This document shows positions 1-11,157 of a DNA stretch of 64,000 bases, in pieces (positions within the stretch are counted from its first letter, which is position 1; every line of letters starts with the position of its first letter). This DNA comes from Magnolia sinica (taxonomy: Eukaryota; Streptophyta; Magnoliopsida; Magnoliales; Magnoliaceae): assembly GCF_029962835.1 (NCBI RefSeq), contig NC_080573.1, positions 31,923,001 through 31,987,000 of the forward strand. Reading direction: 5' to 3'. Below the pieces are notes generated by a model. That model was not told where the DNA came from, searched no databases, and worked only from the letters and a program-made list of their open reading frames with translations. A program made the translations under genes and the position numbers.

Positions 1-479
1 TTCATTTAGTTAACACCTGGAAACTTGGGACCAGAGTATATGTACTCGGGTGTCAATTTTCAGGGTGTTATAGATTCTATGACTCCTTAATCCTGATCAA
101 GGGTGAGTGATGCAATTATTGATTGTAAAAGAAGACAAAGTACTCTACATGCTGGTATACTATTACCTACTCTTGAGTTTGATGTTCCATCCAGTCTTCT
201 GGTTGACAAACATTACTTGTAGTCCTTTCTAACTTAGACACTTTAAGTCTTTTTGTAGGGGACTAAGCAACATTGATTAAAATGACAGGAATAGATGCTT
301 CGGCTTGAGGAGTTAATACAGGGTCTAACTTCTCAGAGTCCAAGAGTTCCCTTGTTACTATAAACAAAGGAAAAAAGTGTAACTAAGAAAGATTTCAAGG
401 CAATTATAAGGAAAAAGAGCAAAGTATTGGAATAACATCCATATAAATCTGACCAAACAATGATGGTGGTAAATTGTTG

Positions 480-1785
480 AGGGTCAAATATTACATATTA
501 TCCCTCATTTATTACTTGGTTTATGAACATGATAATGCTTAATGTTCTATTTTAATCATGTTTGTGTTACAAGGTGAATTTAAGAGCTTAGATTGAAAAG
601 GATGCTAAAACCATGAATTTAATGCTCAAGAATCACTAAAGCTAATGATGGATCTTATGAGACCAAGAATAAAGAATTCACATGCTAAAGATCTAAGAAA
701 ATCAAGTGAGGAATGAAGAGAACTGAAGACTTGAAGTAAAGAAAAAGAGCCCTAAAAATCTACATACTTCAACAAGTTTAAGCCCTGTTTCAACTAATCT
801 AAGCTCTTCCTCGACTAGTCGAAGGAACTTTGACTCAAACTCAAGTGATCAAAATCCTCTAAATTCTCTTCATCCTCAACCTGTTTAAGGTTATACAAAT
901 TCTGCACGGATTGCGTAAATTTGAGGCGGTTTCTAGATTTTTCCAACTCGGTGCGAAAGTTAGAGTTGTACAACTATAAATAAAAGTTCCTAAGATGTTC
1001 TTAGGCATCATCTAGGGTTTGAGGAGTAAAGAAAAAGGTTAGAGCCACCATTTGAGAGTTCTTCTTCTTCTTCTTCTTTAGTTTATTTTTATGCTTTTTT
1101 TAAGAGACTTTAGTTCAATCATCTCTATGGTTGGCTAAACCTCTTAGCTAGGGCTAGGAGGTGAAGCTTGTAGTGTGATGAGATGTTTCTTTTACTTTGA
1201 TTCATGTTTATGTTAAATCTTCTTTGATTCTAGTTTGATTTTAAAGGAATACCTTCAGTTCTTAATGGTCTATTGTGACTCAAATTAGAGTACATCTGCA
1301 ATAGCTTTGAGTATCTTCTTTTTCTGATTTTGAGATTGTGGGATTGGTAAATTCTATTGTTAGCCATCGTCCCATGGGCATGGTTTGGTGATGGAATCTC
1401 TTCCAATTATCACTATTCTCCTCCATTGAGAATTAGGTCAAGGAAAGTTCAAATTGATCTAAACTGCATATCTTCCAATTAGATAGGAAAGGACTCCAAT
1501 TCCAATTGTGTGACCTGAATTAGGTAAGAGGGCTCCCTGATCTCTACAAGTGGATCCTTGGAAGCCCTAGTTACCACCTTTAAATTGTTAGTTTTAATCA
1601 CTTTAATCATAATTACTCTTTTAATTATTCAGATTTAGTTTTAGTTCTTCATCTAGTTCTAGTTCTAGTTAAATTCAGAAGACACAAGTTTAGTCCCTGT
1701 GGATTCGACCTCGGTCTCAGTGAGATTATTACTACATCGTGACCCTACACTTGGGGTTGTGAACATAAATCGGTCGACTACTAAT
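480..1785 (+). mobile_element. LTR-like region, probably Ty3/gypsy (Athila/Tat type), 3' part
   Basis: Seen: a TATA-like box (ctataaataaa, 974-984), a downstream 'ctagggtttgagg' leader and CTT run, and near 1690-1770 the phrase 'ccctgtggattcgacctcg' followed by 'cctacacttggggttgtgaac'. Known: this last phrase is typical of the U5/3' end of long Athila/Tat-type gypsy LTRs in plants. I could not find the TG start, a primer-binding site after the end, or a second copy, so the left boundary is a guess and the piece may be a solo or truncated LTR. No gene is visible in 1-480. Confidence 0.45.
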
Positions 1786-2711
1786 GAAATTTTAGAAAGA
1801 TCGACGAGTAAAAGTAGAGCTTGGCTCGAACGAGGAAAATGAGGATAATTAGGACGATATGGCCAGAGATATCGATCAAAAGGACAATTAGGATCATTTA
1901 ATATTCTTTTTTACCCTGTCATTTATTAAAGGCCTTGTTGAAGTGATCATCTTTATGTCTCTTATACGCCTCTTCCATCTTCCAAGAATATTTTGAAGGT
2001 AGAATACGAGGCCATAATTTAGTTTTCTAATATTTTTCAAAGTCTACGATAGCTTTAGATGAAGAGAAAATACCTGGAGTAGATCGATCAAATTTTTTAA
2101 GCAGAGAAGAGCAATGAGCCATAAGAGGTCCAAGTTCAGAAATCTTCAAAATGGTTAGAGTTGTTAATGGTGGGATTGAAGCAATAGTTGGAACTATCTT
2201 ACCTACTGTGGTCTTCTAACTTTTCAATTCGGGTTAAGCTAGCTTAACCATTTTTATTAATGAGAAAGAAGGTTCAACTGTCTTTATTGGTGTTGGAGCC
2301 AGGACAGTCGATGCGGCCAAGGTCGTTCTCCTTAATCATGTCTTCCTTTGGGTAGGAGACACGATCAACTGAGAAGCATTCGATTTATAGGTGCTTTATT
2401 TATTTATTTTCTTCTTTTCGGCCGTAAGTTTCTCTACCTTTGATGGATAAGAAAGCTGACCAATAATCAATTCATGAGACCCGTTGATTAGGGTCTTGTA
2501 ATAATTTTTCCACTATAAGTAGAATGATTCCAGTTGTTGTGGATAGTTGGTGAAGAGAGGGAGAGTGAACGAAGATCTTATAAAATCAAACCTTTTATGG
2601 AGAGTTTGAAAGGTGATGATTGAGTTTGCGATTGGTTGATGAATCGGAGGTTGGTTGCAAGTTTGGTGAATGAAGCCAAACCAAATTGGCGACTAAGAAA
2701 ATCGATCAATA

Positions 2712-3918
2712 TTATTCAATGTCGACCTTGGCATTAACACCTATATTTATTACGCTACTATATGGTACATATTTGCAGGTTAGATGGCTTTTCCAAGCCG
2801 CATCTCTGAGGCTTGCCATCTCGACGTCAGTCAACTCATAGTCTTTAGTGAACCACGTCAGGCCAAACTCTTTATCTTTAAAGGGGCATAAAAAATGATT
2901 GGAATTATTGAGAGTAAAAGAAAGAAAGAAGTTCATACACCCAGCAAAGGAATAATTGATCTTGGGATAGAGGATGTTGTAGTGGCTGAAGGAAGTAAAA
3001 TCTACTCCTATTAGAATAGATATAACAAATCTTGCTCCAAAATACTTATAGAACCATATCTGGACAAGCTAAATAGGCTTATTAGAGTGGTGAAATCCCT
3101 TTGTAGTTGCTTCACACATGTTACGGTAAAGGTGACCGAGCACAAAAGGAGCAAGGGCAAGTTAACATCCTTGAGTGAGTGCCGCTGTCAGATGGATATA
3201 TCCCTTGGTGATTTGTAGGACAGTCAACATAACAGGAATCAACAAATTCACATTAGAAGGAAAGTTGTGTGTTCTTGTTCATCAACTTCATCCTTAAATT
3301 TATGTTGTAGAACTATGAAGATAGAATATGCCTTGCTGGTCATAGGATGAAGGGATGTGGGTGCTTTAAAATAAAGCCCGGATAAACAGGCTCCCCAAAA
3401 GGCAAAAAGTGGTGAATGCACATACATCCATGATCGTCAGACCCCATCTAAAATGGAATGTATTGATCGATTGACTCCCAAAAGCTGACGTTACTGTAAG
3501 GAGGAAGGAATTGGCTGGATATTCGTGCAGGGAGAGTTCGATGCATTCATAGATTCATACTCGCCTTAATGTGTCACCATATTGTGCTTCAATGTGAGTA
3601 AACCATTTGGCCCAATCATTCATCGGTGTTGGTCATGCTCACAGAGAGTTAAACACATTGGGAGAGTAAAAAAAAATGTTAAATTGGAAAAGCAGGAGCT
3701 TCATCGGGGCACTTCAAAAAATTAGGGTCAATTTTATGAAGTTGTTCGTAGGTGACTCCAGGGTAGAAGGCTAGACTAAGTGTCAACAGTGCAATGTCTG
3801 ATTTGATTAGAGTGTTGAATAGAAGGTCATTAATCACTCCTGATGAAAGGACATTTAGGTCTTTAATAAATAATTCTAAATGGAAAGCTGGAACGAAAGA
3901 TGAAGAAGATGCATCCAT
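2712..3918 (-). pseudogene. Plant mobile domain (PMD, PF10536-like) pseudogene
   Basis: Read on the minus strand from 3918, the pieces in order are: an N-terminal segment with 'AFYPGVTYEQL'; a segment near 3640-3400 with 'NDWAKWFTHIEAQYG' and 'NTFHFRWGLTIMDV'; a segment near 3160-3040 with 'LAPFVLGHLYRNMCEAT' followed by 'IWFYKYF'; and a final open stretch at 2936-2712. The 'TFHF.WG..TI.DV' and 'LGHLYR' patterns are those of plant mobile domain (aminotransferase-like) proteins, a domain often carried by retrotransposons and MULEs. The parts lie in different frames with stops between them, so it is broken. It is probably transposon-borne. Exact ends are uncertain. Confidence 0.5.
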
Positions 3919-4924
3919 GACGAATTGAAAGCAGGAAAAAAGGGGGTTTGTGAAAGAAAGAATAGTGAAGAATGAAATAAGAGGTGCATTGACTTAGAGT
4001 CATCTATGTATCAACTGCGATACTTGAATATTAATGAAAGGATAATCATGTCTCATCGTATGATATGATTTTATGCGATGTGTTATGTGAACAACTTGGA
4101 AGTGTGAGAGACATGATATTTCTTAATATGGCTTCAGTCGGGCAGAATCAGTAGGGAAATAACACGTGGATCAAATGACTGATTGCATTTATTGTATCGA
4201 TCAATAAAACAACGTCACTTTCACTTTTTTCTCAAAGGTGAAGTGACGTGAGGGCAATGTTGTACCATATTTCTAACCATTCTGGAAAAGTCAATAAGAT
4301 GGTGACATGTGGCATCACATGAGGAATATACAATTGATGAAAAGATCTTCAAGATATTTAGAGTGCTTTGGGTGAGATTATAGTTGACGTAAATCCAATT
4401 TTAGGTGGTAGGGAATCATCGACAGAATTTGTGGTCGACTTATGAATGAAGAGAGGAATGTGGTCGAGTTGTTCAAGATGCAAAAGCGAATGATAGTAAT
4501 AAAGTCTTGACCAATAAAAAAAGGAACCGTCGTGAAAATAAATATAACAAAAGAAGGACTTAAATAAGAGAAGGATCTAGAAAAAATTCGACAGTCATAA
4601 CCGTTCTAGTAATGGAAGAATGATAGGAAGAATAAGCTACAACAAAACTCTACAAATAACAGAGGAAATCAATAGAAAAAGATCATCTCAAACTAATCCA
4701 ACATAGCAAACGAATTTATCAATTTATCCTTTATCACAGTTTATCCTAGGAGTAACGATAATTCTTAACGATAATCTTTAATTGTAATCCAAATTTATGC
4801 TCATGCGCTGGATTTGTCCTTTATCCTATCCTTTTAAGATGCACATTTGTGCAGTTACTCATAGTGATTGGTTATGAGTTTTTTTTTCATTTATTTGATT
4901 GCTTAGTATTTTGAAAGTCTTTTC
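3919..4924. other. AT-rich stretch with no recognised gene
   Basis: No coding region, repeat array or transposon end could be recognised here. It sits between the PMD pseudogene and the first solo LTR and is probably the 5' flank or body of the same old element. The last bases, ttttc (4920-4924), are the probable target-site copy of the solo LTR that follows. Confidence 0.4.
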
Positions 4925-5299
4925 TATCACACCCCAAACTCGGAAATCGGGCTCACAGAATTTTTGATTGCCAAATTTGGCACCGACAGCCTCCGTAGTA
5001 CCCCATTCTCGGTTTCCAGCGCCCATACGCCAGATTTCGATCCTTAGATCCTATAAGGAGGATTTTTAGTGTGAATTTTTTTTGTAAAGGAGCATAACCA
5101 AGTTACAAACGACAACATTACCACATTTCTACTATAATAAAAACTTTTGAGTACAATACATAAAGGGGGAAATACAAGACAAATATCAAAGCTCCAGAAG
5201 CTCAGCCGCACGCTCCTACCTCAGCTCAACTGCATCCTAGCATCACCTGCACGCAATGATCATGCACACTACAATAAATAAGACTTTTTACAATGAATT

Positions 5300-7160
5300 T
5301 TTTAGCGACGAGTCTAATTTCATTAGGAAATGCAATTTTTTATAAGGACATTTCAAGTCGTTGTAAAAAATAGATTATTTATGATGACAGTTTAAATAAT
5401 CACTAATAGTTAACTTTTTTGTGACGAACTTCAATTATCTTTACAAAACTTGTTGCAAAAAGTTTTCGTATGAATTTTTTACAACGATCTTAACTAGTCA
5501 TCGCTAATAGCCACTTTTTGTGACAAATTAGGTGTCGTAAAAAAAAAATAATTTACGACGACACAAAAGTTGTCGCAAATAGTAACTTTTGCAACAATTA
5601 GTTCAACTCATTACAAAAAAATACTTAATTATACTGTTTGTGACGAATGTAGTTTTATTGCGAAATGTTAAAGTATTTGCAACAACATTATAAATCATCG
5701 CAAATAGTTAACATTTTTGCGACGAGCTATAATTATCGTCACTAAAACGTTTCCCACCAATTTCTTCCGAAAATATTACATGGCGGGAAAGACATTTCGT
5801 CACGTATTTCTATGGTCATTGTTAATGTCCACTTTATGCGAAAATTGAGTGTCGTGGCAAAATATTAATTTTTGCAACGACACGAAGTCGCTACAAATCG
5901 TCTGTTTTAGCGACAACCAGGTTAACTCGTTATGACAAATACAAACTGAAACTTTTTATGACGAACGTAATTTCATTACTAAATATTAGAGTATTTACAA
6001 CAATATAAATCATCACAAATTGTCGACATTTCTCACCAATTTCTCTTGAGAAAATTACATGGTGGGAAAGACGTTTCACCACGTGTTTCCATGGTCATCG
6101 CTAATGTCCACTTTATGTGACGAATTGAGTGTCGTGGCAAAATATTATTTTTTGCAATGGCACAAAAGTCGCTGATAGTTTGTTTTAGTGACGACTAGGT
6201 TAACTCGTTGCGACAAATATCAACTGAAGCTTTTTGCAATGAACGTAGTTTTATTACAAAACGTTACAGTATTTGCAACAACATTGTAAATCATCGTAAA
6301 TAGTCGACGTTTTTACAATGAGCTATAATTATCATCGCTAAAACATTTTCTACCAATTTCTCCTGAGAAAATTACATAGTAGGAAAGACGTTTCGCTACA
6401 CGTTTCAATCGTCATCGCTAATGTCCACTTTATGCGATGAATTGAGTGTCATCGCAAAACATTAGTTTTTGCAACGACATAAAAGTCGTTGTTAGTAGTT
6501 TGTTTTAGCGATGACTAGGTTACCTCGTTGTGACAAATACCAACTAAAGATTTTGCGACAAATATAGTTTCATTGCAAAATATTATAGTATTTGGAACAA
6601 TATTGTAAATCATCGCAAATAGTTAATATTTTTGTGACGAGCTGTAATTATCGTCGCAAAAACCTTTCCCACCAATTTTTCCCCAAAAATTATATGGCGG
6701 GAAAGTCGTTTCGCCACGCATTTCAATTATCATCGCTAATGTCCACTTTATGCGACGAATTGAGTGTCGTCGCAAAACATTATTTTTTACAATGACACAA
6801 AATTTGCTGCAAATAGTTTATTTTAGCAACAATTAGGTTAACTCATTGCAACAAATACCAACTAAAACTTATTGCGACGAATGTAGTTTCATTGTAAAAT
6901 GGTAGAGTATTTGTAATAACATCATAAATCATCGTAAATAGTCAACGTTTTTGCGACAAGCTGCAATTATCGTCGCAAAAACTTTTTCCACCAAATCTTC
7001 TCATCAGAGTATTTACAATGATATTATAAATCATCACCAATAGTCAACATTTTTGCAACAAGCTACATTATTGTTGCAAATATGATTGTTTGCAATGATT
7101 GGTTAAAGTCATTGCAAAACACTAAAATAGACTTTTTATGATAAATGTAGTTTCAATCGA
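5300..7160. repeat. Left subterminal tandem array of CACTA 1 (about 318-bp unit)
   Basis: The landmark 'ccaccaattt' and its variants recur near 5754, 6034, 6351, 6670 and 6988. Spacings are about 317-319 bp, with one shorter at 280. Each unit includes 'atggcgggaaagacgttt', 'gctaatgtccactttatgcg' and many direct and inverted copies of 'tcgtcgc / gcgacga'. Known: such clustered short subterminal repeats are transposase-binding sites in CACTA elements. The open frames inside are by-products of the repeat. Confidence 0.8.
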
Positions 7161-7769
7161 ACGGTGGAAACGATCACTTAATCAACCTCCCAATTACGTG
7201 GAATCTACTATTAATGTTTTCTAAAGAAAACACACTATAAGAAATTAATGTGATTTCCTGACGAATTTTTCCGGTGGCTAAACAAAAAATCTTTAGATAT
7301 GCTTAATTTTTTAATGCGTATCTTAAAATGAGTTGTACGAATGGATGGACAGTGTAGTTATCCAACAAATCATCAATGTGGGCCCTACGGTAAGGATAAC
7401 ACCCACTAAGGTGTTACGCGGGTATGTAGCAGCTTATCCACTCCCATCACTTATCTCTCTCACTTTAAGTAGTTGTATAGGTAACACCCACTAAGTAAAC
7501 TCACATGTGATGTATATGTCTAATCCACACCATCCATACATCTTAGTAGCACATTTTATAAAATAAGGCTAAAATTTAAGCATATCCAAAGCCTAAGTGA
7601 TCATCCCAAAGAACTAGTGGGAATTGAACTTGTACTATTGAAAAATTCTTGGGGGCCACAAAAGTTTAGATAAAGGTGATGTTTGAAATTTCCTTCAGCT
7701 ACCTGTGTACTCTTATGAATAGTTTTCCTTCATCTGTCTGTGTGCTCATCAATTAAACAGTGGAAACTA
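7161..7769. other. MITE-like debris, no gene
   Basis: Contains blocks such as 'aaaattcttgggggccacaaaag' and 'gtgggccctac' that are shared with the MITEs at 9042 and 9523, but the piece is rearranged and its termini cannot be paired. No coding sequence is recognisable. Confidence 0.35.
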
Positions 7770-8215
7770 ACGCATATTGCCTCATTAAGTTCCTGATCGA
7801 CAATCGAACAGTGTGCATTACCGATGATCGCTCGTCGACTTCCTAATCAACAATCGGACGACATCAAGTGTTGTTGAACATCTGATGAACCTCCAATTAA
7901 TGATTGGATGGTACAAACCAACATAAATCTTGTTATCAATTCCCTTATTGACAATGGAATGGTGCATATCGACAATCGCTTGATTGACCTCCAATCAACA
8001 ATCGGACGATAGAAAGTGTGTTGACCATCCGATCAAACTCCAATCCTTTATCAGATGGTGGAAATCATCGTACATTCATTAAGTCTCCAATCAACAATCG
8101 AATGTTGCACATCATCGACAATCACAAGATCAACCTCCCAATCAATGATCGTACAACACAAAGCTTTCGACCATTAGATAAACCTCCAATCATTGATTGA
8201 ATGGTGGATGGATGG
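7770..8215. repeat. Degenerate tandem array, 'cctccaatcaacaatcgga' units
   Basis: Variants of 'cc(t)aatcaacaatcggacg' recur about every 70-90 bases, for example near 7838, 7990, 8088 and 8140, with strong divergence between units. This is non-coding tandem sequence inside CACTA 1; the 60-codon open frame it contains has no independent support. Confidence 0.5.
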
Positions 8216-8875
8216 TTGGATGGATGGATGTTTGGACAGTTGGATGGAATAGTTAGATGGATGGATAGATGGGTTGGTTGGATGGATCAATATGTGAATA
8301 GATGGGATGGATGGACCGATGAATGAGATAGTTGGGATAGATTGATGGGATGAATGGATGTTTAGATGGGATGGTTGGATGGTTAGATGGATAGATTTGA
8401 TGATTGGATGGATGGATGGATAGATTGATCGATGGGATGGTTGGATGGTTAGATGGGAGGATGATAGATTGATAGATGGGATGGATGGTTGGATGGAATG
8501 GATGGATGTTTGGATGGGATGGATAGATGGTTGGATGGTTCGGATGGGAATGGATGGGTGGTTGTTTGGATGGATAGATGATATAGATGGATGGATGTTT
8601 TTATGATTGGATAGAATGAATGGATGGATGAGTTGGTTTGATGGATGGCTAGATGGATAGCTAGGATAGATGGATGAATAGATGGATGGGATGGTTGGAT
8701 GGATGTATGGATGGATGGATGGATGGATGGGGTGGTTGTATGGATAGATGGCATGGATGGATGGATGTTTTGATGATTGATAGGATGATCAGATGTATGA
8801 ACGAGATGGTTGGTTGTTGGATGGATGGATAATATGGTTGGATGGATGGATGCATGGATGGATGTTTGGATGATT

Positions 8876-8926
<51 letters not shown>

Positions 8927-9000
8927 TGGAATGGTTGGATAGATGGATTGATGGATGTTTGGATGATTGTATGAGATGAATGGATGGTTGGATGGGGGAT
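8195..9000. repeat. GGAT-type tetranucleotide minisatellite with embedded (TA)n
   Basis: About 800 bp of degenerate (ggat/agat/ggtt)n on the plus strand, interrupted by a pure (ta)n tract at 8878-8923. Minus-strand translations give repetitive Ile-His-Pro-Ser peptides, which are artefacts of the repeat. Confidence 0.9.
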
Positions 9001-9041
9001 GAGATGAATTAGGCTTCAATGGACCACTAAGGCGCGAACAA

Positions 9042-9427
9042 GATGTATGAATTCTATGCACACCGTCCATCCATTTATACATATCATTTTAGAGTATGAT
9101 CCCAAAAACAACGAAGATCCAAGGCTCAAATGGACCACAAAGTGGGGATTAAATTCCTATCATTGAAAAATTCTTAGGGGCCACAAAAGTTTTAATTTAA
9201 GATGATAGTTACTTTTTCACTTTATCCAGGTGTATATGACCATATTAACAGGTTGGATGGCAAATAAACAATATGGTGGACCCTAAAAAGGTTTCAATGG
9301 TGGCCATCCTTAGCACCATTTCCTGTGGTGTGGTCCACTTGATACGTAGATATGCTTTTTTTTAATCTACTATAATCTAAAATGATATGAAAAAATGGAT
9401 GGACAGTGTGGATACAATTCACACATC
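9042..9427. mobile_element. MITE with long terminal inverted repeats (copy 1)
   Basis: The first ~55 bases (gatgtatgaattctatgcac...) are the imperfect reverse complement of the last ~55 (ending ...attcacacatc), giving a 386-bp foldback element. Its interior ('ggggccacaaaagtttt', 'caggttggatggcaaataaa', 'ttcctgtggtgtggtccac') is shared with the neighbour at 9523-10037. No target duplication was identified with certainty, so the superfamily is unassigned. Confidence 0.7.
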
Positions 9428-9522
9428 TCTCCAAATGGATGGATGGTGTGGATGCAAAACACACATCATGGTGGAACCGATATAACTAGTGATGTCACTT
9501 CAATAGGAGTCTTGTGTAAACA

Positions 9523-10037
9523 GATTGGCTACTCCCCTTGCCAACAGCCAATGGCTGGTGGTCGGTGCTCTGTGGGCCCCACCATGATGTATGTATTTCA
9601 TCCATGACGTCCATATATTTTTCTATACCATTTTATGATATGAGACGAAAAAATGAGGTATATCCCAATCTAAAGTGGACCACATTATAGGAAATAGAGT
9701 TGAATGAACGTCATCCATTAAATTTTTTTTAGGGGCCATATAAGTTTTGGATCAAGCTGATCTTTGTTTTTTTTCCCTTCATTTGGGTCTGTATGACCTA
9801 ATCAATAGATTGGATGTCAAATAAACAGTACAGTGTGCCTTAGGAGGATTTTAATGGTGGATATCCAATCACTATTCTTTTCTTGTGGTGTGGTCCACCC
9901 GATATTTATATCCCTCTAATTTTTGGGATCAAGCCCTAAAATGATATATAAAAATGGATGAAAAACATACATCATTGTGGGGCCCACAGAGCACCGACCA
10001 CCAGCCACCGAGCTGGTGGCAGGGAGAGTAGCCAATC
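9523..10037. mobile_element. MITE with ~70-bp terminal inverted repeats (copy 2)
   Basis: Starts gattggctactccccttgcc and ends with the inverse, ...gggagagtagccaatc. The inverted arms include 'gtcggtgctctgtgggcccc' and reach the 'acatacatcat' motif. Size is about 515 bp with no coding capacity. The core matches the MITE at 9042-9427, so the two are relatives about 95 bp apart inside CACTA 1. Superfamily is not assignable by eye. Confidence 0.8.
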
Positions 10038-10352
10038 CATTTCCCATTTTCCCATATCCTGAGAGAGGGAAACCAAAAGCCCCTCCCGCCTGAAACCCTC
10101 ATCTCTCTCTCATTCCCTCAATCTATCTTTGACACCCTAACCTTAATCCCTCTCTCTCTCTCTCTATACCTTGGCTCTAGATTACATCCTTCCCATGCAC
10201 AGTTGTTGTCCCTTTCTTGGGATCGAATCAAGGCCCGTTCAATGTCCAACATCCATTCGATGCTATTTCAGGGTCCAGATTTGATCCATGAAAATTGTGA
10301 GTTGTTACACCATTGATCATTGCCAAAGCTTGCCATATGATGAGGTAGAGAG

Positions 10353-10503
10353 ATGGATGTCCATTCGTCTTTCTTCATAGCAGCAACTGACCTCTCTCCT
10401 ACAAGGGCATCTAAAGACAAACAGGATCTGGAGCATATCTATTCCACATTAAGGGCGTTGGAGAGCAAAGTATTGAAACATGGTAGCTGTCTCTTTAAAC
10501 AAG
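10353..10503 (+). pseudogene. Exon-like fragment with splice donor, unidentified
   Basis: An ATG opens a 50-codon frame (contains 'SPTRASKDKQDLEHIYSTL' and 'RALESKVLKHG') that runs to a consensus donor, caag|gtaatt, at 10503/10504. It follows a CT-rich leader like a plant 5' UTR, so it may be the captured first coding exon of a host gene. I do not recognise the protein and no continuing exon is obvious. Confidence 0.3.
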
Positions 10504-11090
10504 GTAATTCCAAGAGTTGTTTGTTTCTTATTCTTTAAGTGCCATGTATTATGGACCAGATTACTAAAAAATGTATATTACATCTTTGTTTTTCCCCCTC
10601 CTATGAGAATAGGTTTGGCAGTGGTGGCAATAGTCCGTTTCTATATGTGCCCTCTACTCATTCGATAAAATGCCTGAGAAGGATGTTCCTTGCCGTTAAT
10701 GTCTAAGTTGTTCCTTTCTTACTGTTGAAAGTCAATGCATCTCTTGCAATGTTTCTTTTGCTTGCTTTAACAAATTTCATCATCATTCAACAAAGAAAAT
10801 AAAAAGGAAAAGGAAAAGAAAAACCAAAGTGAACTCTTGTGAGGTTGCCGATAATGCCATAAATTTTGGAATTTACATTCATGCTCCAGCTTTTATTTGT
10901 TTTCCACCTACCCTTTTTTGCTTTTTCATTTTTCCATTTCAGATACTCATTGCTCTGATTTACAAGGGACTTTCATGCTTCAGCTATCATTGGACTGTTA
11001 CCTGCTACTTGTTTCTACATTCAGTCATTTTAAGTATTCCTTGCTTGAATTATAAGTATCAATACTTTCTAACTTGGATTGCAACCTGTA

Positions 11091-11157
11091 GGTATTGCCC
11101 TCAGCTCTATGGAAGGTCGAGTTGGTATGAAGTTCTTTGATTTATCTGAGGCCTTCC
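11091..11157 (+). pseudogene. BUB3-like (spindle-checkpoint WD40) exon fragment
   Basis: After a T-rich stretch and 'cctgtag' (splice-acceptor-like) the frame reads GIALSSMEGRVGMKFFDLSE and then meets a stop at about 11157. This pattern is that of plant BUB3, a WD40 mitotic checkpoint protein that binds BUB1/BUBR1 at kinetochores, in the propeller blade that reads ALSSVEGRV.MEFFDLSEA. Only about 21 residues are present, so there is no functional WD40 propeller. It is a captured or degenerate exon inside CACTA 1. A different WD40 protein such as RAE1 is less likely because the FFDLSEA string is BUB3-specific in my knowledge. Confidence 0.6.

Noticed and set aside
8449..9082. Three overlapping minus-strand frames rich in Ile-His-Pro-Ser
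   Set aside because: Direct translation of the GGAT minisatellite and (TA)n tract; no domain, and the frames shift with the repeat.
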